A stretch of 64,000 bases of DNA from JALOLV01 sp046295175 (GCA_046295175.1 JBKBNY010000001.1:744001-808000); one strand, 5' to 3'; positions 51,058-60,700 are shown, numbered from the stretch's first letter. Numbers and translations: made by a program. The notes: generated by a model from the letters alone, not told the origin.

Positions 51058-51930
51058 TTAAAACTTCAACGTAGCTGGCAAGTACTTCGCAACAAGGTCT
51101 TCGTAATACGGCTTAATGGCTTCCCAGTTTGGTTTTACTGGAGCTTTTGTATATAAATCGTAAGGATTGAATTTATCAACCCATTTAAACATTTCGTGGT
51201 CGTGGGCATCCATCAAATGCTCGTAGGCATGCTCGCGGTGCTGCGAATAGAATGAGTGATAACGCAACGGATAAAGAGCTTCTTCTGGAAGATGGTCTTT
51301 TACCAACTGGTAGATGTACTCATCGTGTCCCCAGCTCATATCTACGTTTCTTAGGCCACAATTTGGCTCATAAACACCGTATTTTGTATTGTATCTTTCG
51401 TCTTTTGAATCTGGATTTGCCTCAAAAAACTCAGGGAAAACGATTTTATCCGAATGCTTACAACCCACAGGGAATGTATCGCCAACAACAGCCCATTGTG
51501 GCTCGCCGAAAAGACAAAGAACCTTGCCCATATCGTGCAATAAGCCCGTCAAAACAAACCAATCTGGATGTCCGTCTAAACGAATCGCCTCAGAGGTTTG
51601 GAGTAAATGCTGAAACTGGTCGAGTTCGGTATCGGGGTCAGAGTCATCTACGAGGGTATTCAAGAAATTGAATGCCTCCCAAATATTCATTTCTTTTTTG
51701 TCGAATTTCAAAAACTCAGCTTGTTTTTGTTTTACAAAATCATACGTTTGGTACGTGTGATTAAGACGATAAAACTCACGAACTGTATTCTGGCGGTCAG
51801 AATCGGTGTAATTACGAAACTCGTCTTTTGCTTTTGCGGGTTGATTAGGTTCTGGATAACGCTCCAACACGTCGTCTTCCCATACGTCGAGACTCGCCAG
51901 CGGCGATATTTCTTTTTCGGTAAATGCCAT
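51058..51930 (-). CDS. Inositol oxygenase
   Basis: 290 residues of the myo-inositol oxygenase family, a di-iron HD-fold enzyme that turns myo-inositol into D-glucuronate. Metal and substrate residues appear in RLDGHPDWFVLTGLLHDMGK (His, His-Asp), FPVGCKHSD, MSWGHDEYIYQL and HSFYSQHREHAYEHLM. The N-terminus (FRNYTDSDRQNTVREFYRLN) is the classic family start. Bacterial members are few relative to eukaryotes but known in Bacteroidota. It follows a Gfo/Idh/MocA gene by 86 bases on the same strand, suggesting one sugar-acid pathway. Confidence 0.93.
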   Translation of the reverse strand: MAFTEKEISPLASLDVWEDDVLERYPEPNQPAKAKDEFRNYTDSDRQNTVREFYRLNHTYQTYDFVKQKQAEFLKFDKKEMNIWEAFNFLNTLVDDSDPDTELDQFQHLLQTSEAIRLDGHPDWFVLTGLLHDMGKVLCLFGEPQWAVVGDTFPVGCKHSDKIVFPEFFEANPDSKDERYNTKYGVYEPNCGLRNVDMSWGHDEYIYQLVKDHLPEEALYPLRYHSFYSQHREHAYEHLMDAHDHEMFKWVDKFNPYDLYTKAPVKPNWEAIKPYYEDLVAKYLPATLKF

Positions 51931-51971
51931 TAAAGTACTATTTAATTGGTTTGATAATATGTTTATTTGTA

Positions 51972-51992
51972 CAACGACTTTGCAAGTCGTTG
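51972..51992. repeat. Palindrome CAACGACTT-TGC-AAGTCGTTG
   Basis: 9-bp arms, 3-nt centre, same core as 40088-40108, in the gap between the two oxidoreductase genes. Confidence 0.7.
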
Positions 51993-52016
51993 AGTGTTTT
52001 ACTTAGCTAAAGCCAA

Positions 52017-53414
52017 TTACAGCTTAATTTCCATTTTTTGATTATCCAATCGGCTTCTTTCACACATAAAGCCCATCACGTGGCTTTCGATAGATGCTTC
52101 AATCGTCGAAGTCAAAAGCTCGGGTTTACGCTGCGAAACTGCCTGAACAAAATTACGAGCCAAGCCATAGTCTCCGCCGCCGTGTCCCGATGCTTGGTTC
52201 TTAAATTCGGGTTGTTCTGATGCTTTCCAGTGGGTCGTTTCGCCCGTTCTGAAATCATACGTATTTAACTCATCCATATCGCCCCAAACTTCTCCGTGCG
52301 AAAACATCAAGCGGGTCTTGCGGTGTTCAAAAGACGTAAACGCCTCCATCGCAAAATTCACCGTTACGCCATTCTTAAATTCCATCGAAGTTGTGTAGTG
52401 GTCGGGTTGGTCGTTGTCCATTCTATAAACACAACGTCCATAATTCGACACCTTCAATTTATCCCAAATCTCTTGGTCTTGGGTGGCTTTGTTATCCGAA
52501 ACATCCAAAACGTGAATCCGTTTTTTGTTTTTCTGATAAATCCGAATCGCCGAAAACGGGCAGGTAGATTCTACTTTGCAGCCATCGGTACAGCGTTCGG
52601 TGCTACCTTCGGGGGCATTCTCACGCTTAAACCAAGTCAATGAGCCATACGCCGAAACACTCTTGCAAGAATCACCCACTATCCAACGCAAAATATCGAG
52701 GTCGTGGCATGATTTTGCCAAAATAATCGGGTTTGTATTTTTAGAAACGTGCCAATTGCCACGCACATAACTATGAGCCATGTGCTGATGCTCGACGCCT
52801 TCGAGGTGATTCACGCTAATCAACCTACCGAATTTACCGCTGTCGGCAATTTCTTTTAATTTTCTGAAATACGGCGTATAACGCAAAACATGGCAAACCG
52901 CAATGATTCGCTGGGTTTTTTGTGCCATTTTCAGAATATCCAAACACTCCTGCAACGATGGCGAAATCGGTTTTTCGAGCAATACATCGTAGCCCATTTC
53001 GAGGGCTTTCATGGCTGGGCCATAGTGCAGATAATCGGGTGTTGAGATAATGATTGCATCGGCAAATTTGGGTACTTTAAAGACATCTTCCCAGGTTTTA
53101 AATCGGTTTTTGTCTTCGATATTATGTGCTTTTGCGTATTTATCGTTTCTAAACTGTATCGGTTCGGCTACTCCTACGATGTCTAACTCATTCGGAAAAG
53201 CCAGTGCAAATCTACCATAAACATTGCCACGGTTGCCAGCCCCGAGTGTAATCGCCGTAACGGGGCGTTCGAGCGGAATGTACCTTTCGTCTTCTGGAAT
53301 AATAATCGGCTCGTAATCAGCACCTTCGGCATGAGAATCGAAGTTTACAGTGCCAATCGCACCCGCGGTTAATCCAATCGTTTTTAATAAATTACGTCTC
53401 GAAATATTAGACAT
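52017..53414 (-). CDS. Tat-exported Gfo/Idh/MocA oxidoreductase
   Basis: 465 residues. The leader MSNISRRNLLKTIGLTAG has the twin arginines. The NAD(P)-binding loop is ITLGAGNRGNVYGRFAL near residue 56, the catalytic Lys in VLLEKPISPSLQECL near 142, and the sugar-binding His in KSCHDLDILRWIVG. It also has Cys-rich TERCTDGCKVESTCPFSA, unusual for the family but common in Bacteroidota Tat members. Likely acts on a glycoside or inositol derivative in the periplasm. Confidence 0.88.
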   Translation of the reverse strand: MSNISRRNLLKTIGLTAGAIGTVNFDSHAEGADYEPIIIPEDERYIPLERPVTAITLGAGNRGNVYGRFALAFPNELDIVGVAEPIQFRNDKYAKAHNIEDKNRFKTWEDVFKVPKFADAIIISTPDYLHYGPAMKALEMGYDVLLEKPISPSLQECLDILKMAQKTQRIIAVCHVLRYTPYFRKLKEIADSGKFGRLISVNHLEGVEHQHMAHSYVRGNWHVSKNTNPIILAKSCHDLDILRWIVGDSCKSVSAYGSLTWFKRENAPEGSTERCTDGCKVESTCPFSAIRIYQKNKKRIHVLDVSDNKATQDQEIWDKLKVSNYGRCVYRMDNDQPDHYTTSMEFKNGVTVNFAMEAFTSFEHRKTRLMFSHGEVWGDMDELNTYDFRTGETTHWKASEQPEFKNQASGHGGGDYGLARNFVQAVSQRKPELLTSTIEASIESHVMGFMCERSRLDNQKMEIKL

Positions 53415-53676
53415 TTGTAAAATGGCGAATTAGTGAATGTTTTCGGTTTTGCGATGTGAATCTAAGCAATATTTTGTATGATAAAATCAAGAAAACAACA
53501 AAATTTTAATGCAAAGGTTTGCAATCGTTTTTTCAGACTTTTTTTGATGAAATCTTAAATTTAGTTAAGGCACAAATATTATGTTTGAATCGTCATAAAT
53601 TTTGAATTTATTTGAATCTAAACTAAATTTATGAGTGATAGATTATCCTGCACATTTCTGTAAACCACGGCTATTT

Positions 53677-55002
53677 ATGAAAAAACTATTTATACTCTTA
53701 TTGGTTTCGACTCAGGTTGTGGCCCAATTACAATTTACCGATGCCAGCCTCTCAACCGCCATGAAATGGGGGCGAGAAATGAATAAATCTATCTTTGTTT
53801 TTTATACTTCAAAATTCGCTCCGAATGGCCCTCAAATCGAAAAAGATATTTTGGGGAACGACGACGTAAAAAATATTCTTTACTCTAAATTTATCTGCAT
53901 AAAAATTGATGCCGAAACCGACGAAGGCATGGCTTTTAGCAAGAAATACGGTATCAATGATGCTCCGTCGATGGTTTTTATGAGTGCTTTTGAGAGCATT
54001 TTGTATCGAAAATCGAATACCATTGGGGTTGACGAGTTTATCGAATTGGCTGAAAAATCGCTCCTCGCCGCCGATGAAAACGAGCCATCGAAACTCTACG
54101 AAGAAGAATTTAAAAACGGACGAAGAGACCCCGAGTTTTTATTGAAATACATCAATTATTTGATTGATAAACGAGAAGATAACACCGTGGTTTTGGGTGT
54201 TTATTTGATGGAATTACCCGAAAGCGAGCTAACCAATCCCAAGATTCTTGATTTGCTCAGTCGGTCGCAATATAACGGTGTAATTGATGGATTTTATCAT
54301 AAAACATTGAGCAAACTTATACAACTCGATACGCCTTATAAATCGCTTTTGATTCCGAAATACCACGATATTGCCTATAATTCTGTAGAAGTTGCCGCCG
54401 ATGAAAAAGACGAAAAATTGTACATGAAAGCCGATAGCATGATTCGAACATGGGAGAACCCCAAAGGTCAACGCTACGAAGAGTTTTTTAGGAAGGTACG
54501 ATTCTACGCAACCGTCAAAGATTCGCTCAAAATAAAAACGTACATGACTGACATCATCGAAAAAGATGTGATGAATGCCTCAATAAAACCTCCAAAGTCG
54601 GATTCTACCGCCCGAATGATTGTTTGGAGCAGTTCGATAGAAAACGCAAGCGGCGGCCGATATTGGGGGCAATACAACAGCAAAATGGATGCTTTTTTGG
54701 CAGTCAGACTCCTCAATCAAGCTACTTGGGCAGTTACGGAGGCATTTGCACACGACCCGTTTATGCTAAAAAAAGGATTAGAATGGATGAATAAAGCCCA
54801 AGAATTAGACGGAAAATTCAATAATATGTGGGGCGTTACCAAGTCGAAAATCTTGTTTCTGAATGGGCAAAAAGAGCAAGCCATTCAGAATTTAGAAAAA
54901 ATGATTGATGAGATTCAAAAAGTACCAAATAATAGGTACATAGAGGATGTTACGAAAAGCTACAAAGAAATTCTCGAAAAAATGAAGAAAAACGATTTGT
55001 AA
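53677..55002 (+). CDS. Thioredoxin-fold exported protein lacking CXXC
   Basis: 441 residues from MKKLFILLLVSTQVVAQ (signal peptide; the 14-residue extension is rejected). The first 130 residues are thioredoxin-like (KSIFVFYTSKFAPNGPQIEK, FICIKIDAETDEGMAFSKKYGINDAPSMVF) with the cis-Pro present, but where WCGPC would stand it reads KFAPNG, so no redox Cys. The rest is helical, TPR-like (FNNMWGVTKSKILFLNGQ, EQAIQNLEKMIDE). Function unknown, perhaps a chaperone-type binding protein. Confidence 0.78.
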   Translation: MKKLFILLLVSTQVVAQLQFTDASLSTAMKWGREMNKSIFVFYTSKFAPNGPQIEKDILGNDDVKNILYSKFICIKIDAETDEGMAFSKKYGINDAPSMVFMSAFESILYRKSNTIGVDEFIELAEKSLLAADENEPSKLYEEEFKNGRRDPEFLLKYINYLIDKREDNTVVLGVYLMELPESELTNPKILDLLSRSQYNGVIDGFYHKTLSKLIQLDTPYKSLLIPKYHDIAYNSVEVAADEKDEKLYMKADSMIRTWENPKGQRYEEFFRKVRFYATVKDSLKIKTYMTDIIEKDVMNASIKPPKSDSTARMIVWSSSIENASGGRYWGQYNSKMDAFLAVRLLNQATWAVTEAFAHDPFMLKKGLEWMNKAQELDGKFNNMWGVTKSKILFLNGQKEQAIQNLEKMIDEIQKVPNNRYIEDVTKSYKEILEKMKKNDL

Positions 55003-55087
55003 AAAATATTTTACGGCTATATTTAGGTACGTTTTTTGCTTTAAATTTTTTGAATTCATATCTCTACAAAAGAAAACCACTCATTCT

Positions 55088-57058
55088 ATGCGACCTACAC
55101 AAATCGTCCTACTGTTGCTGTTGTTTATTTTCTCACTTAAAGTATCTGCACAAGACAAAAAACTACCTTTTGGCGAAGTAGATTCAGAATCACTCAAGAT
55201 GACGGCTTACGCCAAAGATTCATCGGTCGATGCCATCGTACTCTACGATTATGCCGATGTAAGTTTTGGGCTTTCTACTGGCAATTACGCCATTACTATG
55301 GAGTATCATGGTAGAATCAAAATCCTGAAAAAATCGGCATTAGACCGAGCTACCATCAAGCTATCTTTGGCACGATACGGGCATCCTAACGACGAAATTA
55401 TCTCCAACATTCGAGGATTTACGCACAACATCGAAAACGGCGAAGTCAAAAAAGAGAAACTAACCAAAGAGATGATTTTTACCGAAAAGACATCGGATAA
55501 CCTCACCACAACGAGATTTACGATGCCAAACGTAAAAGAAGGTTCGGTTATCGAATATTCGTATCGCCTGCAAACGCCCCTGAGCGTCAGTATCAACCCA
55601 AAAACTTGGACTTTCCAGAGCGATATTCCTGTGGCTTGGAGCGAGTACCGCATCTCGATTCCGAATTATTTTTATTACCGAATGTTGATGTCGGGCTACT
55701 TACCACTGTATATTTCTGACAATCGAGCCGAAAACGTCAAACTTGGCGGCGATTACGTCAGTGGTACCTCCTACCGATTTGTCGTAAAAGATGCTCCCGC
55801 ATTCAGCAATGAGCCATTTATCACGACTGCGGCCGATTACCTCTCGAAAATTGACTTTGAATTGGCAAGCTATGATATTCCGGGTTTGGGTATGAAAGAT
55901 TTTTCGTTGGATTATAATTCGATGAATAAAATGCTGCTCGAACACGAAGAATTTGGCGAGGTCTTGAAAAAAACAAATTTTATGAAAGATGCCGCCCAAG
56001 AAATTAATGCTAAATCGAAAGATTCGACTGTGCTGATTCAATCAGCGATAAATTATATCAGAAGTAAAATTAAATGGAATAACCGAAGTAGTATCTGGAC
56101 CAAAAATCTCAAAAAAGTATTAGAAAAAGGCGAAGGCGATGCCGCCGATATGAATTTTGCCTTAATTGCACTCCTACGAGAAATGGGTTTCGACGCCAAT
56201 CCTGTCATTTTGAGTACACGGGATAATGGCCGAATCCACGAGCAATACGCCATCCGAAAGCGTTTTAATTATGTGGTTGCTCATATCAAAAAAGGCCCAA
56301 AAGATATGTTTTTAGATGCTACCGATGAGTTTTTGCCTGCGGGTGTATTACCAGTGCATTGCCTAAATCATACTGGGTGGCTGGTGCATCCACAAAATAT
56401 GCAAATGGTTAGTATGGAGCCTATCGAAAAAGATGCTGAATACGAAAATGTTATCTTGAAAATAACCGAAGATGGCGAATTGGTCGGTAGGGTCTCCAAG
56501 TCTTATGGTGGTTACAGTGGTTGGAGTTCTCGAACAGCCTACAAAAGCGATGGCAAGGATAAGTTTTTGGAGGCAATCAAAAAAGGAAAACCTTCTTGGG
56601 TAATTAGTAAGGCAGATTATCGCAAGATTGAAGATATTACAAGCTCGATGGAGGCTAATTATGAGGTTACTATCAATGACCACTTGACCGTGGCGGGTAA
56701 TATGATGTATCTGAAACCGATGCTAACCGAAGGCCACGTTGAGAATCCTTTCAAAGACACCGAGCGAGCATTTCCGATAGATTTTGCTCATCCAATCGAA
56801 GAAACTTTTATTGCTACCTACGAGATTCCGGCAGGGTATCAAATCGTTGAGTTACCCAAAAACACCTCTGTTAGTTTGCCAAATTCGGGCGGTAGATTCA
56901 ATTTTGCCATTTCTCAAAACGAAAATAAGATAACTATCAATAGCCGCATTGCATTCCGGAAATCATTGTACGCCGCCGATGAATATGGCTTACTTAGAGA
57001 ATTCTACGATATAATAGTGGCAAAACACGCCGAACAAATTGTCTTGAAAAAAATGTAA
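55088..57058 (+). CDS. DUF3857/transglutaminase-fold protein, active-site Cys absent
   Basis: 656 residues with signal peptide (MRPTQIVLLLLLFIFSLKVSA). The N-terminal DUF3857 domain covers about 55-230 (YAITMEYHGRIKILKKSALD, KEGSVIEYSYRLQTPL). A transglutaminase-like core follows, about 270-430, but its Cys motif is KGEGDAADMNFALIALLREMG, with Ala in place of Cys, while His (FNYVVAHI) and Asp (FLDATDEF) remain. This suggests a non-catalytic relative. A second, intact-looking copy follows directly. Confidence 0.85.
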   Translation: MRPTQIVLLLLLFIFSLKVSAQDKKLPFGEVDSESLKMTAYAKDSSVDAIVLYDYADVSFGLSTGNYAITMEYHGRIKILKKSALDRATIKLSLARYGHPNDEIISNIRGFTHNIENGEVKKEKLTKEMIFTEKTSDNLTTTRFTMPNVKEGSVIEYSYRLQTPLSVSINPKTWTFQSDIPVAWSEYRISIPNYFYYRMLMSGYLPLYISDNRAENVKLGGDYVSGTSYRFVVKDAPAFSNEPFITTAADYLSKIDFELASYDIPGLGMKDFSLDYNSMNKMLLEHEEFGEVLKKTNFMKDAAQEINAKSKDSTVLIQSAINYIRSKIKWNNRSSIWTKNLKKVLEKGEGDAADMNFALIALLREMGFDANPVILSTRDNGRIHEQYAIRKRFNYVVAHIKKGPKDMFLDATDEFLPAGVLPVHCLNHTGWLVHPQNMQMVSMEPIEKDAEYENVILKITEDGELVGRVSKSYGGYSGWSSRTAYKSDGKDKFLEAIKKGKPSWVISKADYRKIEDITSSMEANYEVTINDHLTVAGNMMYLKPMLTEGHVENPFKDTERAFPIDFAHPIEETFIATYEIPAGYQIVELPKNTSVSLPNSGGRFNFAISQNENKITINSRIAFRKSLYAADEYGLLREFYDIIVAKHAEQIVLKKM

Positions 57059-57063
57059 GTCTG

Positions 57064-57098
57064 AATCCTCCAAGCGTTTTAAAAAACCTTGGAGGATT
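57064..57098. repeat. Long imperfect palindrome between the two DUF3857 genes
   Basis: AATCCTCCAAG and CTTGGAGGATT form an 11-bp stem; inside, GTTTT/AAAAC pair further after a C-C mismatch. It may end transcription of the first gene, though no T-run follows. Confidence 0.55.
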
Positions 57099-57135
57099 GT
57101 ACCAATCTACCACTATACTCATTCTCAGTGATTCA

Positions 57136-59040
57136 ATGAAAAGAATTTTTACTCTCATTTTTGCAATCCATGCAATTGCTGCTATCGGACAACAACAGTT
57201 TGCTGCTTCGACGATTCCTGAAGAATTAAAAGAAAAAGCCCACGCTGTCGTGAGATTTCACGAAACCCATTTTGTTGTTGACAACATCGGCGAAGCCAGC
57301 AACGTCATCAAAGGAGCCATTACGATTCTCGACGAAAAAGGAGATTCGTTTTCTACATTGGTAATCCCGTACAATGTTTTTACCAAAATAAAAGACATCG
57401 AAGCCCAAGTTTATGATGCCAATGGTAAACAAATCAAAAAACTAAAACGAAGCGATATTGAGAGTTTCAGTGGTTCGTCGGGGAGTAATACCATCGACGA
57501 TAGCTACTTCAAAATGGCATCTTTGTCACAGTCGCAGTATCCTTACACGGTTGCTTTTAGAATGGAATATACCACCAAAAACATGATGTTTTATCCGTCG
57601 TGGGACGCCTACCTGTACAATCAAGAACATTTGGCTGTCGAGAAATCTTCGTTCCGAATTGCAACGCCCAACGATATGCAGATTCGTTACAAAGAGATTA
57701 ACATGCCAACCAAAGTAAAAATGGAACGCGATGGCAATCTGTTTGTGCATTTTTGGGAGGTTAGCAATCTCAAAGCTCTCGAAAGCGAACCCCTTAGCCC
57801 CGACCTCGATAGCGTCATGCCGCAGGTATTGACCGCACCAACCGATTTCAGCGTACAGGATTATGTAGGTCGAATTAATAATTGGGACGACGTGGCAAAA
57901 TTCATCGCAAAAATGAACAAAGACCGTGATAAATTACCAGAACCGTTGGTTCAGAAGGTAAAAGAATTGGTCAAAAACGAAACTGATGTCAGTCAAAAAG
58001 TCAAAAAAGTATATGAGTTTCTGCAAGCCAATACTCGCTACGTGAGTATTCAGTTAGGAATCGGCGGTTGGCAAACCATGAAGGCCGAAGATGTGTTTGA
58101 GAAAGGCTACGGCGATTGCAAAGCATTGAGCAATTACACAATGGCGATGCTCAACGCCCTCGGTATAAAATCGCATCAGGTTTTGGTAAAAGCTGGCGAT
58201 GACGAAAACGATATTCATACTGATTTCCCTTCGTTTCAGTTCAATCACGTTTTTGTGTGCGTGCCAACTGCAAAAGATACTCTTTGGCTCGAATGTACCA
58301 GTCAGAGCAATCCGTTTGGGTATCTCGGTACATTTACCAGCGACAGGCACGTGGTGGTGATAAACGACAACGGTGGAAAACTCGTAAAAACACCCACATA
58401 CAGCAGCAACGACAACAAACTGATACGAAAATCGAGTATTCAGCTACAAGACAGCGGCGAGGCAATTGCCAAAGTCTTGACCAAATACACGGGCGAGCAA
58501 TACGAAACGCACTCTGGAGTACTGAATTCTCTCTCGAACGAAGACCAAAAGAAATGGCTTTACAAACAAATGAGTCTGCCGAGCGTAGAAATTAATGCCT
58601 TTAACCTCAAAGAGAACAGAGACAAGATTCCGTCAATTACCGAAGATTTAGACCTAAAACTACGCAATGTAGCCACCAAAAGCGGCACAAGGCTGTTTGT
58701 TACGCCTAATCTTTTCAATCGTTTTGAAACCGCTCCGCTGCCTAATCCGAATCGTAAATTCGATTTAAAACTTTCGCTCAATTACGTCGATACCGACAGT
58801 ACGGTCTTTGATTTACCCAAAGGATATTCGCCCGAATACATTCCTGAACCAGTAACGATTCAGTCAAAATTTGGCGTTTACAAATCTACAATTGAAGTAA
58901 AAGGCGATAAACTGGTTTATTTTCGTAGTTTGAGCATGAAAAAGGGGCAGTATCCTGCAATGGCCTATAACGAATACGCCGATTTCAGAAAGAAAATCTT
59001 GAAAGCCGATAAAAATCAAGCGGTTTTGGTGTTAAAATAG
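57136..59040 (+). CDS. DUF3857 and transglutaminase domain protein
   Basis: 634 residues from MKRIFTLIFAIHAIAAIG (signal peptide; the 13-residue extension to 57097 overlaps the hairpin). DUF3857 is about 40-215 (HFVVDNIGEASNVIKGAITIL), the transglutaminase core about 290-430 with the catalytic Cys in EKGYGDCKALSNYTMAML, His in FQFNHVFVCV, and an acidic residue in LWLECTSQS. It is exported, probably periplasmic. Tandem to the Cys-less copy; they likely act together or arose by duplication. Confidence 0.88.
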   Translation: MKRIFTLIFAIHAIAAIGQQQFAASTIPEELKEKAHAVVRFHETHFVVDNIGEASNVIKGAITILDEKGDSFSTLVIPYNVFTKIKDIEAQVYDANGKQIKKLKRSDIESFSGSSGSNTIDDSYFKMASLSQSQYPYTVAFRMEYTTKNMMFYPSWDAYLYNQEHLAVEKSSFRIATPNDMQIRYKEINMPTKVKMERDGNLFVHFWEVSNLKALESEPLSPDLDSVMPQVLTAPTDFSVQDYVGRINNWDDVAKFIAKMNKDRDKLPEPLVQKVKELVKNETDVSQKVKKVYEFLQANTRYVSIQLGIGGWQTMKAEDVFEKGYGDCKALSNYTMAMLNALGIKSHQVLVKAGDDENDIHTDFPSFQFNHVFVCVPTAKDTLWLECTSQSNPFGYLGTFTSDRHVVVINDNGGKLVKTPTYSSNDNKLIRKSSIQLQDSGEAIAKVLTKYTGEQYETHSGVLNSLSNEDQKKWLYKQMSLPSVEINAFNLKENRDKIPSITEDLDLKLRNVATKSGTRLFVTPNLFNRFETAPLPNPNRKFDLKLSLNYVDTDSTVFDLPKGYSPEYIPEPVTIQSKFGVYKSTIEVKGDKLVYFRSLSMKKGQYPAMAYNEYADFRKKILKADKNQAVLVLK

Positions 59041-59062
59041 TGCGAAAGAATCAGCTATTATC

Positions 59063-59070
59063 TACTTTTG
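59063..59070 (+). promoter_or_regulatory. -7 box (TACTTTTG) of the LolD-like gene
   Basis: Exact TAnnTTTG match 19 bases before the ATG at 59090. No clear -33. Confidence 0.5.
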
Positions 59071-59089
59071 CCATCTCAAACAATAAAAG

Positions 59090-59746
59090 ATGCTCAAAGC
59101 AAGAGGAATCAAGAAAAAATACGGAAGTCTGGAAGTGCTGAAAGGAATAGACTTAGACATCGAAGCTGGCGAAATTGTATCAATCGTCGGGGCTTCGGGT
59201 GCGGGCAAAAGTACGCTTCTACACATTTTGGGTACGCTCGACAAAGCCGATGCAGGCGATGTTTGGCTCAGAGACACTAATCTCAGTAGCCTGAACGACA
59301 AGCAGTTAGCTCAATTCCGAAATCAGAATATTGGTTTTATTTTTCAGTTTCATAACCTGATGGCCGAGTTTACGGCATTAGAGAATGTGTGTATTCCGGC
59401 GTGGATTAAGCCCCCCAGCCCCCAGAGGGGGAGTATTGAAAAAAAAGCGACTGAATTATTAGAATTATTAGGTTTGAAGGATAGAATCAACCATTTACCA
59501 TCGGAACTTTCGGGCGGAGAACAGCAGCGGGTGTCGGTAGCGAGGGCCTTGATAAATTCGCCTTCGGTGGTTTTTGCCGACGAACCAAGTGGTAATCTTG
59601 ACTCTCGAAATGCCGAAGAACTTCACAATTTGTTTTTTGATTTGAGGAAACAATTGAATCAAACATTTGTTATAATTACACATAACGAACAGCTCGCCAA
59701 CATGGCAGACCGTAAACTCGAAATGCGTGATGGGGTGATTGTTTAG
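59090..59746 (+). CDS. LolD-like ABC transporter ATPase, with repeat-derived loop
   Basis: 218 residues. Walker A SIVGASGAGKSTLL, Q-loop FIFQFHNLMAEF, signature LSGGEQQRVSVAR, Walker B VVFADEPSGNLD and the switch His in IITHNEQ are intact. It fits the LolD group that powers lipoprotein release by LolCE, though no LolC or LolE gene is next to it, so a MacB-type partner is possible too. Residues about 107-115 (KPPSPQRGS) are encoded by a CCCCC-AGA-GGGGG palindromic element. Confidence 0.9.
   Translation: MLKARGIKKKYGSLEVLKGIDLDIEAGEIVSIVGASGAGKSTLLHILGTLDKADAGDVWLRDTNLSSLNDKQLAQFRNQNIGFIFQFHNLMAEFTALENVCIPAWIKPPSPQRGSIEKKATELLELLGLKDRINHLPSELSGGEQQRVSVARALINSPSVVFADEPSGNLDSRNAEELHNLFFDLRKQLNQTFVIITHNEQLANMADRKLEMRDGVIV
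59409..59432 (+). repeat. G/C-run palindrome inside the LolD-like gene
   Basis: AGCCCCCCAG then CCCCC-AGA-GGGGG-AGT, a purine/pyrimidine hairpin unlike the surrounding composition. It is read in frame as KPPSPQRGS. It resembles the hairpin part of the trpD/tilS elements but has no GGGCGACCGTCGC tail. Confidence 0.55.
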
Positions 59747-59831
59747 TTTCTGGTTTCGGGTATTTGGTTTCTGGTTGTTGCCACATTCAAAAGCTTGAAA
59801 CTTCAATACTCGCAACACAAAACGAAAAAAA

Positions 59832-60614
59832 ATGCCTGATTCAATTAAAACAAAAAAACAGTATCTCTACCTAATCTTGTGCGGAATCTTCTTGACAAAT
59901 GCCATTGTTGCCGAGATAATCGGAGCAAAGATTTTTTCGGTAGAAGGTACACTCGGAATCTCGCCAGTTCAGATTCCAATCTTCGGTTATAAGCTCGACT
60001 TCAACATGTCGGCAGGGGTACTCAATTGGCCGTTTGTTTTCGTAACATCCGATATCATCAATGAATACTATGGGCGACAAGGCGTAAAAAGGATTTCTTA
60101 TCTAACTGCCATTCTGATTGCTTACAGTTTTATCTTGATTTACATCTCGACCATCGTAACACCAGCACAATTCTGGCTCGACATCAATAATACCGATTCG
60201 CAAGGCAAATACCTAAATATTGATGAAGCCTACGGTAAAATTTTTAGGCAAGGTTTGGGTATTATTACGGGTTCGATTACGGCTTTTTTGGTAGGACAGG
60301 TGCTTGATGCTCTGGTTTTCCACCGATTGAGGCTCATTACGAGCAACCGCTTCATTTGGCTGAGAGCTACTGGCTCGACCCTCGTTTCGCAGCTGATTGA
60401 TAGTTTTGTAGTAATATTTATTGCGTTTTATGTATTTGGAAATTGGACTTTCACACAGATTTTGGCGGTGGGTTCGGTCAATTACACTTATAAATTCATC
60501 GTGGCTTTATTGATGACCCCAATCATCTATTTTGCTCACAACATGATTGATAAATATCTCGGTAAAGAACACGCCCATCAGATGATTGATGAAGCAACGT
60601 ACACGCCGATGTAA
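59832..60614 (+). CDS. yhhQ: Queuosine precursor transporter (YhhQ/VUT family)
   Basis: 260 residues with about six to seven membrane helices. Family motifs: NAIVAEIIGAKIF, LNWPFVFVTSDIINEYYG with the conserved Asp-Glu, and VSQLIDSFVVIFIAF with the Asp near residue 195. Members take up preQ0/preQ1 for queuosine in tRNA. The queuosine synthesis genes are not in this window. Confidence 0.88.
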   Translation: MPDSIKTKKQYLYLILCGIFLTNAIVAEIIGAKIFSVEGTLGISPVQIPIFGYKLDFNMSAGVLNWPFVFVTSDIINEYYGRQGVKRISYLTAILIAYSFILIYISTIVTPAQFWLDINNTDSQGKYLNIDEAYGKIFRQGLGIITGSITAFLVGQVLDALVFHRLRLITSNRFIWLRATGSTLVSQLIDSFVVIFIAFYVFGNWTFTQILAVGSVNYTYKFIVALLMTPIIYFAHNMIDKYLGKEHAHQMIDEATYTPM

Positions 60615-60622
60615 AATAGAAT

Positions 60623-60697
60623 TAGTCATTTGATGGTCATTCTGTTGTCATTCATTGTAAAACCAATTATATGACTATTGAATGACCATCGTCTGAC
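60623..60697. repeat. Long inverted repeat (family D, copy 2)
   Basis: GATGGTCATTC (60632-60642) pairs perfectly with GAATGACCATC (60680-60690). TGACTATTGAATGAC at 60672-60686 matches the complement of 12880-12894 in 14 of 15 bases. Also lies between convergent genes. Confidence 0.5.
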
Positions 60698-60700
60698 AAA

